Shown: one piece after another, positions 33,427 to 42,754 of the stretch
Position numbering within the stretch: position 1 is the first letter of the stretch
How the letters are laid out: the number at the start of each line of letters is the position of its first letter
Source of the DNA: Methylotenera_A sp040079935
GTDB taxonomy: Bacteria; Pseudomonadota; Gammaproteobacteria; Burkholderiales; Methylophilaceae
DNA: 64,000 nucleotides
Direction: 5' to 3'
Assembly: GCA_040079935.1 (NCBI GenBank)
Contig: JBEBJI010000002.1
Span: forward strand, 140,219-204,218
The notes under the pieces: generated by a model
Database searches by the model: none
Seen by the model: the letters and a program-made list of their open reading frames with translations, nothing else
Told to the model about the DNA's origin: nothing
Program-made: the position numbers and the translations under genes

Positions 33427-34542
33427 ATGATGAAAAGTGTTGGTTTTGTTGGCTGGCGTGGCATGGTGGGCAGTGTGCTCATGCAGCGCATGATGGAAGA
33501 AAACGATTTTGCGGAAATTGAGCCACAATTTTTCACGACTTCGCAAACTGGTGGCGCTGCGCCAAAAGTAGGCAAAGATTCGCCTGCGCTAAAAAATGCC
33601 AACGACATTGTCGAGCTGCAAAAAATGGACATTATCGTTACCTGCCAAGGCGGCGATTACACCAGCGAAATATTCCCAAAATTAAAAGCCGCAGGATGGG
33701 CTGGGCATTGGGTGGACGCCGCTTCGACGCTTAGAATGAGTGCAGATGCGGTAATTATTCTCGACCCAGTGAATATGCAAGTTATTGAAGATGCACTACA
33801 CAACGGTGGCAAAGTTTGGGTGGGCGGCAATTGCACGGTTTCGCTTATGTTGATGGCGTTGAACGGCTTATTTAAAGCTGATTTGATTGAGTGGGTCACC
33901 TCCATGACTTACCAAGCGGCTTCTGGCGCAGGTGCGCAAAATATGCGTGAATTGCTCAACCAAATGGGTGAAGCGCATCGTGTCGCGAGTGATTTGCTTA
34001 ACAATCCTGCGTCTGCGATTTTGGATATCGACCGCGAAGTGGCGGGCACATTGCGTGATGCTTCATTCCCAACTGCAAATTTTGGCGTTCCGCTGGCGGG
34101 CAGTTTAATTCCGTGGATAGACAGCGATTTAGGCAACGGCCAAAGCAAGGAAGAATGGAAAGGCGGCGTGGAGACTAATAAAATATTAGGTCGAAGCGAC
34201 AAACCCATTCCTATCGATGGTCTGTGTGTGAGGATAGGCGCGATGCGTTGCCACAGTCAGGCGCTTACTATCAAGTTAACAAAAGATGTGCCGTTAGATG
34301 AAATAAACCAAATGTTGGCTGAGGCAAACGCTTGGGCGAAAGTCATTCCTAATGAGCGCCAAGCTAGCATGCGCGAGCTGACACCTGCAGCCGTGACAGG
34401 TAAACTAAATGTGCCAGTCGGGCGTTTACGTAAATTGAATATGGGAAATGAATATTTATCAGCATTTACGGTAGGTGATCAGCTGCTTTGGGGTGCTGCA
34501 GAGCCATTGCGCCGTATGTTGCGCATATTGATTGCGCACTAA
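33427..34542 (+). CDS. asd: Aspartate-semialdehyde dehydrogenase
   Basis: NADPH-dependent reduction of aspartyl phosphate, feeding lysine, methionine, threonine and cell-wall precursors. At 371 residues it is the gammaproteobacterial-type long form. It shows GFVGWRGMVGSVLMQRM (~residues 6-22), the active-site cysteine in VGGNCTVSLMLMAL (~137-141) and the catalytic His in GAMRCHSQALTIKL (~His277). Either Met1 or Met2 may be the start. The usual beta order leuB-asd-fimV-truA is kept, with three small genes between leuB and asd. Confidence 0.96.
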   Translation: MMKSVGFVGWRGMVGSVLMQRMMEENDFAEIEPQFFTTSQTGGAAPKVGKDSPALKNANDIVELQKMDIIVTCQGGDYTSEIFPKLKAAGWAGHWVDAASTLRMSADAVIILDPVNMQVIEDALHNGGKVWVGGNCTVSLMLMALNGLFKADLIEWVTSMTYQAASGAGAQNMRELLNQMGEAHRVASDLLNNPASAILDIDREVAGTLRDASFPTANFGVPLAGSLIPWIDSDLGNGQSKEEWKGGVETNKILGRSDKPIPIDGLCVRIGAMRCHSQALTIKLTKDVPLDEINQMLAEANAWAKVIPNERQASMRELTPAAVTGKLNVPVGRLRKLNMGNEYLSAFTVGDQLLWGAAEPLRRMLRILIAH

Positions 34543-34679
34543 AACGTGGCTATTTGGTAAAAATCGTTGAAAAAAACCAACACTGCTCACTTACAATCAC
34601 ATAGCTACTGAATATAATGTGTATTATGAGCTTGCATCTCTAACTGATTGATGTTATTTTTGTTATTGCAATATTTTAG

Positions 34680-34685
34680 TATAAT
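34680..34685 (+). promoter_or_regulatory. Predicted -10 box of fimV
   Basis: TATAAT 12 bases ahead of the GTG start of fimV, followed by AAGGGTGGGA which can serve as ribosome binding site. This predicts a very short leader. No clear -35 box in the AT-rich DNA upstream. Confidence 0.45.
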
Positions 34686-34697
34686 AAGGGTGGGATA

Positions 34698-37568
34698 GTG
34701 CATAACTCAAAATTAAAGCAAATTACAGTTGCCTTGTGCATGGTTTTGATGCCGATTTCAGCGTTTGCCGCTGGTTTGGGCAAGTTGAATGTCATGTCTG
34801 GCTTGGGTGAACCACTTAAAGCAGATATCGAGCTGATATCTGTTACCCCAGAAGAGTTAAGTAGCATTACCGCTGCAATCGCGTCAGAAGAAGCTTATGC
34901 GATTCAAGGGATTGAGAAACCGGCCTCACATAACACTATCAAGGTAGATGTTGCAAAAAACGCCGCTGGCGCTCCCATTTTAAAACTTAAATCGGCTCAA
35001 CCTATTAGTGAGCCGTTTTTGGATATGCTCATTCAAGTAGACTGGGCTTCTGGTCGCTTATTACGCGAATACACCGTGTTGCTAGATCCGCCAGGTTACA
35101 CGGGTGAAGTTGATCGGCAAGCAGCACAAACTGCACAGGCGCCTGTGGTGAGAGCTGGCGAAAATATGCCTGGCGAGAATACTGCTACTCAAAACAATGC
35201 TTCTAGTGACTCAATGGCAACTGCGCCATCAACTGTAAAAAAAATCAGCAAAAAAAGCAAGGCTAAACCTGTTGCCGCTGAGGTAACTCAAGAAGTAATG
35301 CCAGCTGGGGATGTTTCTGGTCAAGAGCATTTGACGCAAAGTGGTGATACTTTAGGTAAAATTGCACGCGAGATGAAACCTGAAGGTATTAGTCTGGAGC
35401 AAATGCTAGTTGGCTTGTATCAGGCGAATCCAGATGCGTTCCAAGGCAACAACATGAATAGACTTAAGGTGGGACAAATTATTCGTCCACCTTCCGAAGA
35501 AGAATTAAGCGCGATTTCGCGCAAAGAAGCTTCAAGCGAAATCAAAGTTCAAGCTACAGATTGGAATGCTTATCGTAACAAGTTAGCGGGCATGGTTGCA
35601 GACGCTGCACCAACTGACTCAGAAGCAAGTACACAATCGGCTGGTGGTAAAATTAAAAGTGCTGCAGAAGATAAATCAACACCTTCTGCGACAGGACCAA
35701 AAGACGTTGTTAAGCTTTCTGCTGGCGATGCGGCCGCCGCAAAAGCGAGTGCGGAGAATATTAAATCTTTACAAGATAAAATTACTGCGCTGCAAGAAGA
35801 AGCCACAGCGCGTGAAAAAAGCGTAAAAGAAGCACAAGATAGAACCGCTTCGCTAGAAAAACAAATTGAGGACATGCAAAAGCTGTTAGCGATGAAAAAT
35901 GGCGCGATGGCGGATTTACAAAAACAAGCTGAAGCGCAAGCTACAACTGAACAGACCGCGACAGAGGCCAATGCGGTAAAGCCTTCAGCTGAAGTAACAA
36001 ATGATAAGCCTATGGAAGTTGCGCCTGTTGCTACAGAGCCGCAGAAACCAGAAGCTATGCCTGCTGAAATACCTAAGGCAAAGCCAGCACCGATGCCTGA
36101 GCCAGCCCCAGAGCAAGGATTCTTGCGTGGCTTATTAGATGGTCTAGATTTAGGGTTGCTTGCACCGGCTGGCGGCTTGTTAGCTTTGTTAGGTGGCGGT
36201 TGGTTATATTTACGTAAAAAACGCGAAAAAAGTTTGGCTGATTTTGAGCAAGGCATCATGACTTCAGGCGGCTTAAAAGCCAATACAGTATTTGGCAACA
36301 CCGCCAGCGCCAGCGTAGATACTGGCGATACGTCATTCTTAACTGATTTCTCTCAAAGCGCTAGTGGCGGCATGATTGACACTAACGATGTTGATCCGAT
36401 TGCTGAAGCAGAAGTTTACATGGCCTATGGGCGTGACGCGCAAGCGGAAGAAATCTTAAAAGATGCGATTTCTAAAGAGCCAAAGCGTCATGAATTGCAT
36501 TTGAAACTATTGGAAATGTATGCTGCAAGTAAAAATATGTCAGCATTCGAGACGATTTCTGGCGAGCTATATACTACGCTGGGCGCAGAAGATCCAACTT
36601 GGGAAAAAGTGGCAGAAATTGGTATTAAGTTAGAGCCGAACAATCCACTATATCAGGCAGGTAGCAAGCCTGCAGGCGGGAATGCTAAGGTAGCTGAGCC
36701 AGAAGCTAAAGCCCTAGATGACATTACACAACAAGACAAAACTGACGATAAATTAGATGCTGACGACTTTTCAGACTCACCTTTAGCAGCAGAAAAAGAT
36801 TTAGATTTCTCATTTGACAATGATGCCTTAACAAAAGGTTTTGCACCAACTGGGGTAAGCGACGCGGATTTCGGAAAACCAGAGTCTGAAGACTTGGCTG
36901 TTTCTGCAGTGGCAGAGGCGCCTGCCGACGCGGGGATAGATTTTGATTTGGGTGACCTGAATCGCGGCGACTTAAACGCTTCTACAGGAGTATCCGAGCA
37001 TGTTGTAGAAAGCTTTAGTAATACGATGCCTAGTTTGGATATTTCAACATTCCAGGCCCCACAATTTATGCCAGAAGCGATGTCTGAGGCTACCGATTCA
37101 CCTACGTTTGGTGAAATGACTTCAGAAAATATTGAATTTCCGCAAATGGATACGCATCAGGAAGCAGGTGTGCTGGACATTAGCGACCAAGTCGAAGAGG
37201 CTGAGTCAAGCGCTACCAATGAGTTTACTTTTGCCGTGCATACTATCCAGCCAGAAGTTACTAGTTTTAAAGATAATACTGTGGGTGAGCCAAACGCGTT
37301 TGACTTGACGACGATTGATTTAGAGTTAAATGACAAAGCGGATAACATTGTCGAAGTTACTGATTTGGAAGTTGCTCCACCTATTCTTGAAGAGCCAGCA
37401 TCTTCAGCGCTAGAGCCGATTGAAGTTGAAACCAAATTAGATTTAGTGGCGGCTTATATTGAGATGGATGACAAAGAAGGTGCAAAAGAACTGTTAGATG
37501 AAGTGATGAAAGAGGGTGGCGCTGGTCAGCGTAAGCGTGCTGAGGAACTATTGGCAAAGTTGGCTTAA
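34698..37568 (+). CDS. fimV: FimV/HubP family polar landmark protein
   Basis: A 956-residue inner-membrane protein that organises the cell pole and supports type IV pilus function in relatives. A signal peptide (~residues 1-23, ending SAFAAG) leads to the FimV N-terminal domain (LGKLNVMSGLGEPLKADIEL). A LysM domain (~210-260, EHLTQSGDTLGKIAREM) precedes a coiled coil (~345-400). One transmembrane helix follows at ~485-505 (GGLLALLGGGWLYL). The long cytoplasmic acidic part ends in the FimV C-terminal TPR-like domain LDLVAAYIEMDDKEGAKELL. Start is GTG. Confidence 0.93.
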   Translation: MHNSKLKQITVALCMVLMPISAFAAGLGKLNVMSGLGEPLKADIELISVTPEELSSITAAIASEEAYAIQGIEKPASHNTIKVDVAKNAAGAPILKLKSAQPISEPFLDMLIQVDWASGRLLREYTVLLDPPGYTGEVDRQAAQTAQAPVVRAGENMPGENTATQNNASSDSMATAPSTVKKISKKSKAKPVAAEVTQEVMPAGDVSGQEHLTQSGDTLGKIAREMKPEGISLEQMLVGLYQANPDAFQGNNMNRLKVGQIIRPPSEEELSAISRKEASSEIKVQATDWNAYRNKLAGMVADAAPTDSEASTQSAGGKIKSAAEDKSTPSATGPKDVVKLSAGDAAAAKASAENIKSLQDKITALQEEATAREKSVKEAQDRTASLEKQIEDMQKLLAMKNGAMADLQKQAEAQATTEQTATEANAVKPSAEVTNDKPMEVAPVATEPQKPEAMPAEIPKAKPAPMPEPAPEQGFLRGLLDGLDLGLLAPAGGLLALLGGGWLYLRKKREKSLADFEQGIMTSGGLKANTVFGNTASASVDTGDTSFLTDFSQSASGGMIDTNDVDPIAEAEVYMAYGRDAQAEEILKDAISKEPKRHELHLKLLEMYAASKNMSAFETISGELYTTLGAEDPTWEKVAEIGIKLEPNNPLYQAGSKPAGGNAKVAEPEAKALDDITQQDKTDDKLDADDFSDSPLAAEKDLDFSFDNDALTKGFAPTGVSDADFGKPESEDLAVSAVAEAPADAGIDFDLGDLNRGDLNASTGVSEHVVESFSNTMPSLDISTFQAPQFMPEAMSEATDSPTFGEMTSENIEFPQMDTHQEAGVLDISDQVEEAESSATNEFTFAVHTIQPEVTSFKDNTVGEPNAFDLTTIDLELNDKADNIVEVTDLEVAPPILEEPASSALEPIEVETKLDLVAAYIEMDDKEGAKELLDEVMKEGGAGQRKRAEELLAKLA

Positions 37569-37582
37569 CAAATCCTACTCAT

Positions 37583-37610
37583 AAAAACCGAGCTTAGGCT
37601 CGGTTTTTTA
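37583..37610 (+). terminator. Rho-independent terminator after fimV
   Basis: AAAAACCGAGC pairs with GCTCGGTTTTTT around the loop TTAG. A strong stem with a T run, ending the fimV transcript before the EcfT-like gene. Confidence 0.9.
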
Positions 37611-37653
37611 TTTTCCGCTAATCAAATTAGTTAAATTCGAATAAAATGCCACG

Positions 37654-38283
37654 ATGTTAGCAATCAACGTTATTACTCAACTGCTCAGCTTTTTTATATT
37701 GGCAATCATTGTTAATCAATTGAATTTAAAAGCATTAGTCTCATTGCTGCTAATTTTTTTAGCTACCATTCTGCTCAACAAAACACAGCAGTTTTTGCGC
37801 ACAATCAAAAAATTCAAATGGTTATTTTTGGTGATGATCGCCATTTTTTCTTTTAACACGCCGGGTGAGCATTTAGCTAACTGGCCATTCGCAATCAGCC
37901 CAACTTATGAGGGTATTCTCGCTGGCTTGACACAGGTTATAAGAATCACATTAATGCTGGCCGCTTTGTCGCTCATTTTGGTCGCCAGCACTAGGCAGCA
38001 ACTTATTTCTGGCTTTTATTTTATTTTTTCCCCACTCAAATATTTGGGTTTAGAAGTGGAGCGCTTTGCGGCGCGCTTATGGCTGACTTTGCATTATGTG
38101 GAGCTACAGAGCGACAAAAATATAAATCAGAATTTAATTGGTCGATTGAAAGACATGGCGAATTTAAAATCGAACCAAGAGAATGACGATGTTGAAGTTA
38201 CATTTAGAGTGCCCCAATTTAATTTACTCGATTACGTAGCTATTGGGCTTTTAATTTTGCTTATGTTTAAGGTGGTTTTGTAA
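37654..38283 (+). CDS. Orphan EcfT/CbiQ-like membrane protein
   Basis: A 209-residue membrane protein with 5-6 hydrophobic helices that resembles the T component of energy-coupling-factor transporters. The coupling region that normally carries Ala-Arg-Gly motifs reads ERFAARLWLTLHYVELQ (~residues 143-159) and is degenerate. No EcfA ATPase or substrate-binding S component is nearby. The stop is directly joined to the truA ATG (TAAATG), so the two are co-translated. Its true function is uncertain; a transporter role is inference from distant similarity. Confidence 0.65.
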   Translation: MLAINVITQLLSFFILAIIVNQLNLKALVSLLLIFLATILLNKTQQFLRTIKKFKWLFLVMIAIFSFNTPGEHLANWPFAISPTYEGILAGLTQVIRITLMLAALSLILVASTRQQLISGFYFIFSPLKYLGLEVERFAARLWLTLHYVELQSDKNINQNLIGRLKDMANLKSNQENDDVEVTFRVPQFNLLDYVAIGLLILLMFKVVL

Positions 38284-39063
38284 ATGCGCATTGCTTTGGG
38301 TGTGGAATACGACGGCGCGCCTTATTGCGGCTGGCAAAGCCAAACTGGCGGCTGTGGAGTGCAAGATTTTTTAGAAAAGGCGATTAAAAGTATTGCTGAA
38401 CATGAAATTCGCATACACGCTGCAGGCCGCACCGATACTGGGGTTCACGCCATGATGCAAGTGGTGCATTTTGACACGGAGACTACGCGACCAGAAAACG
38501 CTTGGGTGCGCGGCGTGAATGCCTTTCTGCCAGATAGCATTCGTGTAGTTTGGGCAAATGTGGTCGATGATGAGTTTCATGCACGCTTTTCCGCCTTGCA
38601 ACGTAGTTATCAATATTTGTTGGTAAATAGCGTCACAGCGCCCGCGATAAAAGCGCAGCAGGCGGGTTGGTATCATTTGCCTTTAAATGTTTCTGCGATG
38701 CAAGTGGCAATTGCGCATTTGCGTGGCGAGCACGATTTTAGCGCTTTTCGCGCTAGCGAGTGTCAAGCGAAATCGCCTATAAAAACGCTAAGCACGGCGT
38801 CAATCAAGGCGCATGGCGAGTTTATTATTTTCAATTTTTCTGCCAATGCCTTTTTGCAACATCAAGTGCGCAACATGGTTGGCGCGCTGATTTATGTGGG
38901 TAATGGCAAAAATCCGCCCGAATTTATAAAAGATCTTTTGGAACAGAAAAATCGCACACTTTCGCCGCCAACATTTTCACCGAATGGCTTGTATTTGGCG
39001 GGCGTTGCTTACGATGAAAAATTTGCTTTGCCCAACACGCAGCACACGCTAACACTTGTTTAA
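38284..39063 (+). CDS. truA: tRNA pseudouridine synthase A
   Basis: Makes pseudouridine at positions 38-40 of the tRNA anticodon stem. The 259-residue protein contains the catalytic Asp in AAGRTDTGVHAMMQVVHFD (~residues 47-65), LRGEHDFSAFRASEC (~147-161) and the C-terminal NAFLQHQVRNMVGALIYVGNG (core QHQVRNMVGAL). It begins directly at the stop of the EcfT-like gene. A palindromic repeat follows its stop. Confidence 0.96.
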   Translation: MRIALGVEYDGAPYCGWQSQTGGCGVQDFLEKAIKSIAEHEIRIHAAGRTDTGVHAMMQVVHFDTETTRPENAWVRGVNAFLPDSIRVVWANVVDDEFHARFSALQRSYQYLLVNSVTAPAIKAQQAGWYHLPLNVSAMQVAIAHLRGEHDFSAFRASECQAKSPIKTLSTASIKAHGEFIIFNFSANAFLQHQVRNMVGALIYVGNGKNPPEFIKDLLEQKNRTLSPPTFSPNGLYLAGVAYDEKFALPNTQHTLTLV

Positions 39064-39093
39064 TGCTTTCGCATTTATATTTCATTGCTAAAT

Positions 39094-39136
39094 AGATGCC
39101 GTGCAAGCCGCATGGATATTGGCTTACAGGGCAGGT
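39094..39136. repeat. Palindromic dispersed repeat between truA and trpF
   Basis: Reverse-orientation core GCCGCATGGATATTGGC with arms GATGCCGTGCAA and TTACAGGGCAG. It lies 31 bases after the truA stop and 87 bases before trpF. Confidence 0.8.
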
Positions 39137-39222
39137 GTTTTGATAATGAATGCGCGTGCATACGAGGCAATTTCAAACCAATTAACTGACAATTAGCCTG
39201 CTTTACGTTACGCTTACACATT

Positions 39223-39861
39223 ATGCAGAGAACTCGAGTAAAAATTTGCGGCATCACGCGTGTGGAAGACGCTATAAGTGCTGTCCACGCTGGTGCGGAT
39301 GCGATTGGCTTGGTATTTTATGCACAAAGTCCTCGCTTTGTGACCATTGAGCAAGCGCAAAAAATCGTCGCTGCAATTCCGCCCTTTATCAGCGTAGTAG
39401 GCTTGTTTGTCAATGCGCCTCAGGCTGAAATAGAAATCGTTTTATCTCAAGTAAAATTAGACATTTTGCAATTTCATGGTGATGAATCGCCACAAGATTG
39501 CAACCAAGTTTGCGAACAAATAAAAATGCCTTATTACAAGGCAATCCGCGTTAAAGCAGGTACAAATTTGGTACAATATGCAACTGAGTTTGAGTGTGCA
39601 AAAGCGTTGCTGTTAGATGCGCACAGCGAATCTGCATTTGGCGGCACGGGGCAAACTTTTGATTGGAATTTAATCCCCAAAAGTCTGACAAAACCTGTGA
39701 TTTTGGCAGGCGGATTAACAGCTGAAAACGTCGCTTCTGCAATTCAACAAGTGCTGCCTTACGCGGTAGATGTCAGCGGCGGCGTGGAATTAACCAAAGG
39801 AATTAAGGATGCGGCGAAAATCGCGGCATTCATGCAAGGAGTAAGTAATGCAAGCATATAA
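39223..39861 (+). CDS. trpF: Phosphoribosylanthranilate isomerase
   Basis: A TIM-barrel isomerase of tryptophan synthesis, 212 residues. Motifs include the catalytic Cys in VKICGITRVEDA (~residues 6-17), FYAQSPRFVTIEQA, LDILQFHGDESP (~77-88) and the phosphate-binding LAGGLTAENV and AVDVSGGVE (catalytic Asp in DVSGGVE, ~186-192). The end overlaps trpB by 14 bases. No strong ribosome site precedes the ATG. Confidence 0.95.
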   Translation: MQRTRVKICGITRVEDAISAVHAGADAIGLVFYAQSPRFVTIEQAQKIVAAIPPFISVVGLFVNAPQAEIEIVLSQVKLDILQFHGDESPQDCNQVCEQIKMPYYKAIRVKAGTNLVQYATEFECAKALLLDAHSESAFGGTGQTFDWNLIPKSLTKPVILAGGLTAENVASAIQQVLPYAVDVSGGVELTKGIKDAAKIAAFMQGVSNASI

Positions 39862-41050
39862 CATGCCTGACGAGCGCGGGCATTTTGGACAGTTCGGCGG
39901 TATTTTTGTTGCTGAGACTTTGGTCGAAGCATTAGAAGAATTGCGCGTGATGTATGAAAAATATAGGTATGATCCAGTATTTTTAGCTGAATTTGCTTAT
40001 GATTTAAAACATTTTGTTGGCCGCCCAAGCCCGATTTATCATGCTGAACGCTGGTCTAACAGGGTTGGCGGCGCGCAGATTTACTTAAAACGCGAAGATT
40101 TAAACCACACCGGCGCGCACAAGGTCAACAACACTATCGGCCAAGCTTTATTGGCTAAACGCATGGGCAAGCCGCGCGTGATTGCGGAAACGGGCGCAGG
40201 GCAACACGGCGTGGCAACTGCGACGATTGCGGCGCGTTTGGGCTTGGAATGTGTCGTGTACATGGGCAGCGAGGATGTGAAACGCCAAGCGCCTAACGTG
40301 TTCCGCATGAAATTGTTAGGCGCAACTGTGGTGCCAGTCGAAAGTGGCTCTAAAACGCTTAAAGACGCGCTCAACGAGGCGATGCGAGACTGGGTGACCA
40401 ATATTGAAAACACTTTTTACATTATTGGCACGGTGGCGGGCCCGCACCCTTACCCGATGATGGTGCGTGATTTTCAATCGGTCATTGGTACTGAAGCTAA
40501 AGTACAAATGTTGGAAATGGTTGGGCGCCAGCCTGATGCGATAGTTGCTTGCGTTGGCGGTGGCTCAAATGCGATGGGAATTTTTTATCCGTATATTGAT
40601 GTGCCGAATGTGCGCTTGATTGGTGTGGAAGCCGCAGGTCATGGTATGGAGACCGGTATGCACGCCGCACCACTCACAGCGAACAGTCCGATTGGCGTGT
40701 TGCATGGCAATCGCACCTATTTAATGCAAGATGCTGATGGCAATATTATCGAAACACATTCGATTTCCGCTGGACTAGATTACCCTGGTGTTGGCCCAGA
40801 ACACGCGTGGTTAAAAGATATTAAGCGTGCTGAATATGTTGCAATTACTGATGATGAAGCGATGACAGCGTTCCACAGTTTGTGCCGCACCGAGGGCATT
40901 ATTCCTGCGCTGGAATCTAGTCATGCGCTGGCACATGCCGAAAAAATGGCCAAAACGATGCGTAAAGATGAAATCATTCTAGTTAATCTTTCAGGCCGTG
41001 GCGATAAAGACATCAATACCGTAGCCAAACTTTCAAATATAACTTTATAA
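39848..41050 (+). CDS. trpB: Tryptophan synthase beta chain
   Basis: PLP enzyme that joins indole and serine; 400 residues. The PLP lysine is in LNHTGAHKVNNTIGQALL (~residues 79-96) and the phosphate loop in VGGGSNAMGIFYPY (~236-249). The E-loop ETGAGQHGVATAT is also present. The ATG at 39848, overlapping trpF, is favoured because AAGGAG lies seven bases upstream of it; Met6 has no ribosome site. Confidence 0.97.
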   Translation: MQAYNMPDERGHFGQFGGIFVAETLVEALEELRVMYEKYRYDPVFLAEFAYDLKHFVGRPSPIYHAERWSNRVGGAQIYLKREDLNHTGAHKVNNTIGQALLAKRMGKPRVIAETGAGQHGVATATIAARLGLECVVYMGSEDVKRQAPNVFRMKLLGATVVPVESGSKTLKDALNEAMRDWVTNIENTFYIIGTVAGPHPYPMMVRDFQSVIGTEAKVQMLEMVGRQPDAIVACVGGGSNAMGIFYPYIDVPNVRLIGVEAAGHGMETGMHAAPLTANSPIGVLHGNRTYLMQDADGNIIETHSISAGLDYPGVGPEHAWLKDIKRAEYVAITDDEAMTAFHSLCRTEGIIPALESSHALAHAEKMAKTMRKDEIILVNLSGRGDKDINTVAKLSNITL

Positions 41051-41056
41051 GCCTTT

Positions 41057-41857
41057 ATGTCACGCATACAAACCGTATTTTCTGCGCTCAAAGCCAACAA
41101 CAAAAAAGCTTTAATTCCTTACATTGCCGCGGGCGATCCGCATCCAAAACACACGGTGAGCATATTGCACACTTTAGTTGCAAGCGGTGCGGACATGATA
41201 GAAGTTGGCATTCCTTTTTCTGATCCGATGGCAGATGGTCCCGTGATTCAACGCGCCAGCGAACGTGCGTTAAAGCATAAAGTAGGTTTAAAAAATGTGT
41301 TGGAAATGGTAAAAGAATTTCGCACAAAAGATACCAAAACGCCCATTATTTTAATGGGCTACGCCAATCCAATCGAAGCAATGGGCCAGAAAGCTTTTAT
41401 CCATGAGGCTGCTGGAGCAGGTGTGGATGGCGTATTGACTGTGGATTATCCACCAGAGGAATGCAAAGAATTTATCGCAGCTTTACAAGATAACGGCATG
41501 GATAGTATTTTCTTGCTATCGCCAACTTCAGATGCCAAGCGTATAAATTTAATTGTGAATCAAGCCAGCGGATTTTTGTATTACGTTTCACTTAAAGGCG
41601 TTACTGGCGCGGCGAATATGGACGTAGCAGAAGTGAAAGCGCGCGTGGCAGAAATTCGCACTAAAACCAACTTGCCAATTGGCGTTGGATTTGGTGTAAA
41701 AGATGCTGCAACTGCTAAAAAAGTGGCGGCATTTGCCGATGCTGTCGTAGTTGGAAGTCGCATGGTGACGACGATTGAAGAATCAAACGAAGACAATATT
41801 GCCACTAATATTAGTACGTTAATGCTTGAGTTGCGCACTGCGATAGATAGCAAATAA
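41057..41857 (+). CDS. trpA: Tryptophan synthase alpha chain
   Basis: TIM-barrel subunit that releases indole from indole-glycerol phosphate; 266 residues. The catalytic Glu is in MIEVGIPFSDPMADGPVIQ (~residues 47-65) and the Asp in GVDGVLTVDYPPEE (~57-60 region of the barrel, at ~133 here). The C-terminal phosphate site GVGFGVKDAATAK and VVGSRMV are seen. It follows trpB by six bases and precedes accD by 19. Confidence 0.96.
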   Translation: MSRIQTVFSALKANNKKALIPYIAAGDPHPKHTVSILHTLVASGADMIEVGIPFSDPMADGPVIQRASERALKHKVGLKNVLEMVKEFRTKDTKTPIILMGYANPIEAMGQKAFIHEAAGAGVDGVLTVDYPPEECKEFIAALQDNGMDSIFLLSPTSDAKRINLIVNQASGFLYYVSLKGVTGAANMDVAEVKARVAEIRTKTNLPIGVGFGVKDAATAKKVAAFADAVVVGSRMVTTIEESNEDNIATNISTLMLELRTAIDSK

Positions 41858-41876
41858 TTTTGCTTAAGGAGTAAAT

Positions 41877-42743
41877 ATGAGCTGGTTAGATAAGATTCCG
41901 CAAAAAATTAAGCGCGTCGTTGGGTCATCGCGTAAAAACGTACCAGAGGGCTTGTGGAGCAAGTGTGAATCTTGCCTGACGGTGCTTTACAAGACGGATT
42001 TAGAGGCGAATGCTGAAGTTTGTCCAAAATGCGGACATCATAATAGAATCGGCGCACGCGATCGTTTGAATCAACTGCTCGATCCAGAAGAAAAACGCAT
42101 TGAAATTGGCGCGAATGTGGAGCCAATAGACCCATTAAAATTTAAAGACAGCAAAAGCTATGCTGAGCGCATCAAGGTGGCGCAGAAGGAGGGTGGCGAG
42201 AAAGATGCGCTCATTGTTATGCAAGGTAAAATTCACGGTGTTGGCGTAGTGGTGGCAGCGTTTGAGTTTAAATTTATGGGCGGTTCGATGGGCGCCGTGG
42301 TTGGCGAGCGTTTTGTACGCGGCATTGATGCGGCCATCAAAAATAAAACCCCATTTATCTGCATCTCAGCCAGTGGGGGCGCGCGTATGCAAGAAGGTTT
42401 GCTATCGCTGATGCAAATGGCCAAAACCAGTGCTGCGCTAACTAAATTGTCGCAGGCTGGTTTGCCTTATATTTCTGTACTGACTGACCCGACCATGGGC
42501 GGCGTTTCGGCTAGTTTTGCCATGTTGGGCGATATTATTATTGCTGAACCCAACGCGCTGATTGGCTTTGCGGGGCCGCGTGTGATTGAGCAAACCGTGC
42601 GTGAAACCTTGCCAGAAGGCTTTCAGCGCGCTGAATTTTTGGTCGAGCATGGTGCGGTGGATTTGATTGTAGATAGACGCGAAATGCGCCAAAAGTTAGC
42701 CAGCATTTTATCTAACTTAATGCGGACGCCTAAAGCCGCGTAA
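41877..42743 (+). CDS. accD: Acetyl-CoA carboxylase carboxyltransferase beta subunit
   Basis: With AccA it transfers the carboxyl group from biotin to acetyl-CoA in fatty acid synthesis. The 288-residue protein begins with the four-cysteine zinc ribbon WSKCESCLTVLYKTDLEANA followed by CPKCGHH (~residues 27-55). The carboxyltransferase core shows ISASGGARMQEGLLSLMQMAK (core SGGARMQEG, ~163-171) and GFAGPRVIEQT (~223-233). An AAGGAG site precedes the ATG. The trpA-accD-folC order is widespread in beta- and gammaproteobacteria. Confidence 0.97.
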   Translation: MSWLDKIPQKIKRVVGSSRKNVPEGLWSKCESCLTVLYKTDLEANAEVCPKCGHHNRIGARDRLNQLLDPEEKRIEIGANVEPIDPLKFKDSKSYAERIKVAQKEGGEKDALIVMQGKIHGVGVVVAAFEFKFMGGSMGAVVGERFVRGIDAAIKNKTPFICISASGGARMQEGLLSLMQMAKTSAALTKLSQAGLPYISVLTDPTMGGVSASFAMLGDIIIAEPNALIGFAGPRVIEQTVRETLPEGFQRAEFLVEHGAVDLIVDRREMRQKLASILSNLMRTPKAA

Positions 42744-42754
42744 CACCATTCCGC

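Noticed and set aside
35570..36301. Long minus-strand reading frame opposite fimV
   Set aside because: It is antisense to the Ala/Glu/Pro-rich part of fimV, has low-complexity Ser/Ala composition, no ribosome site and no family similarity.
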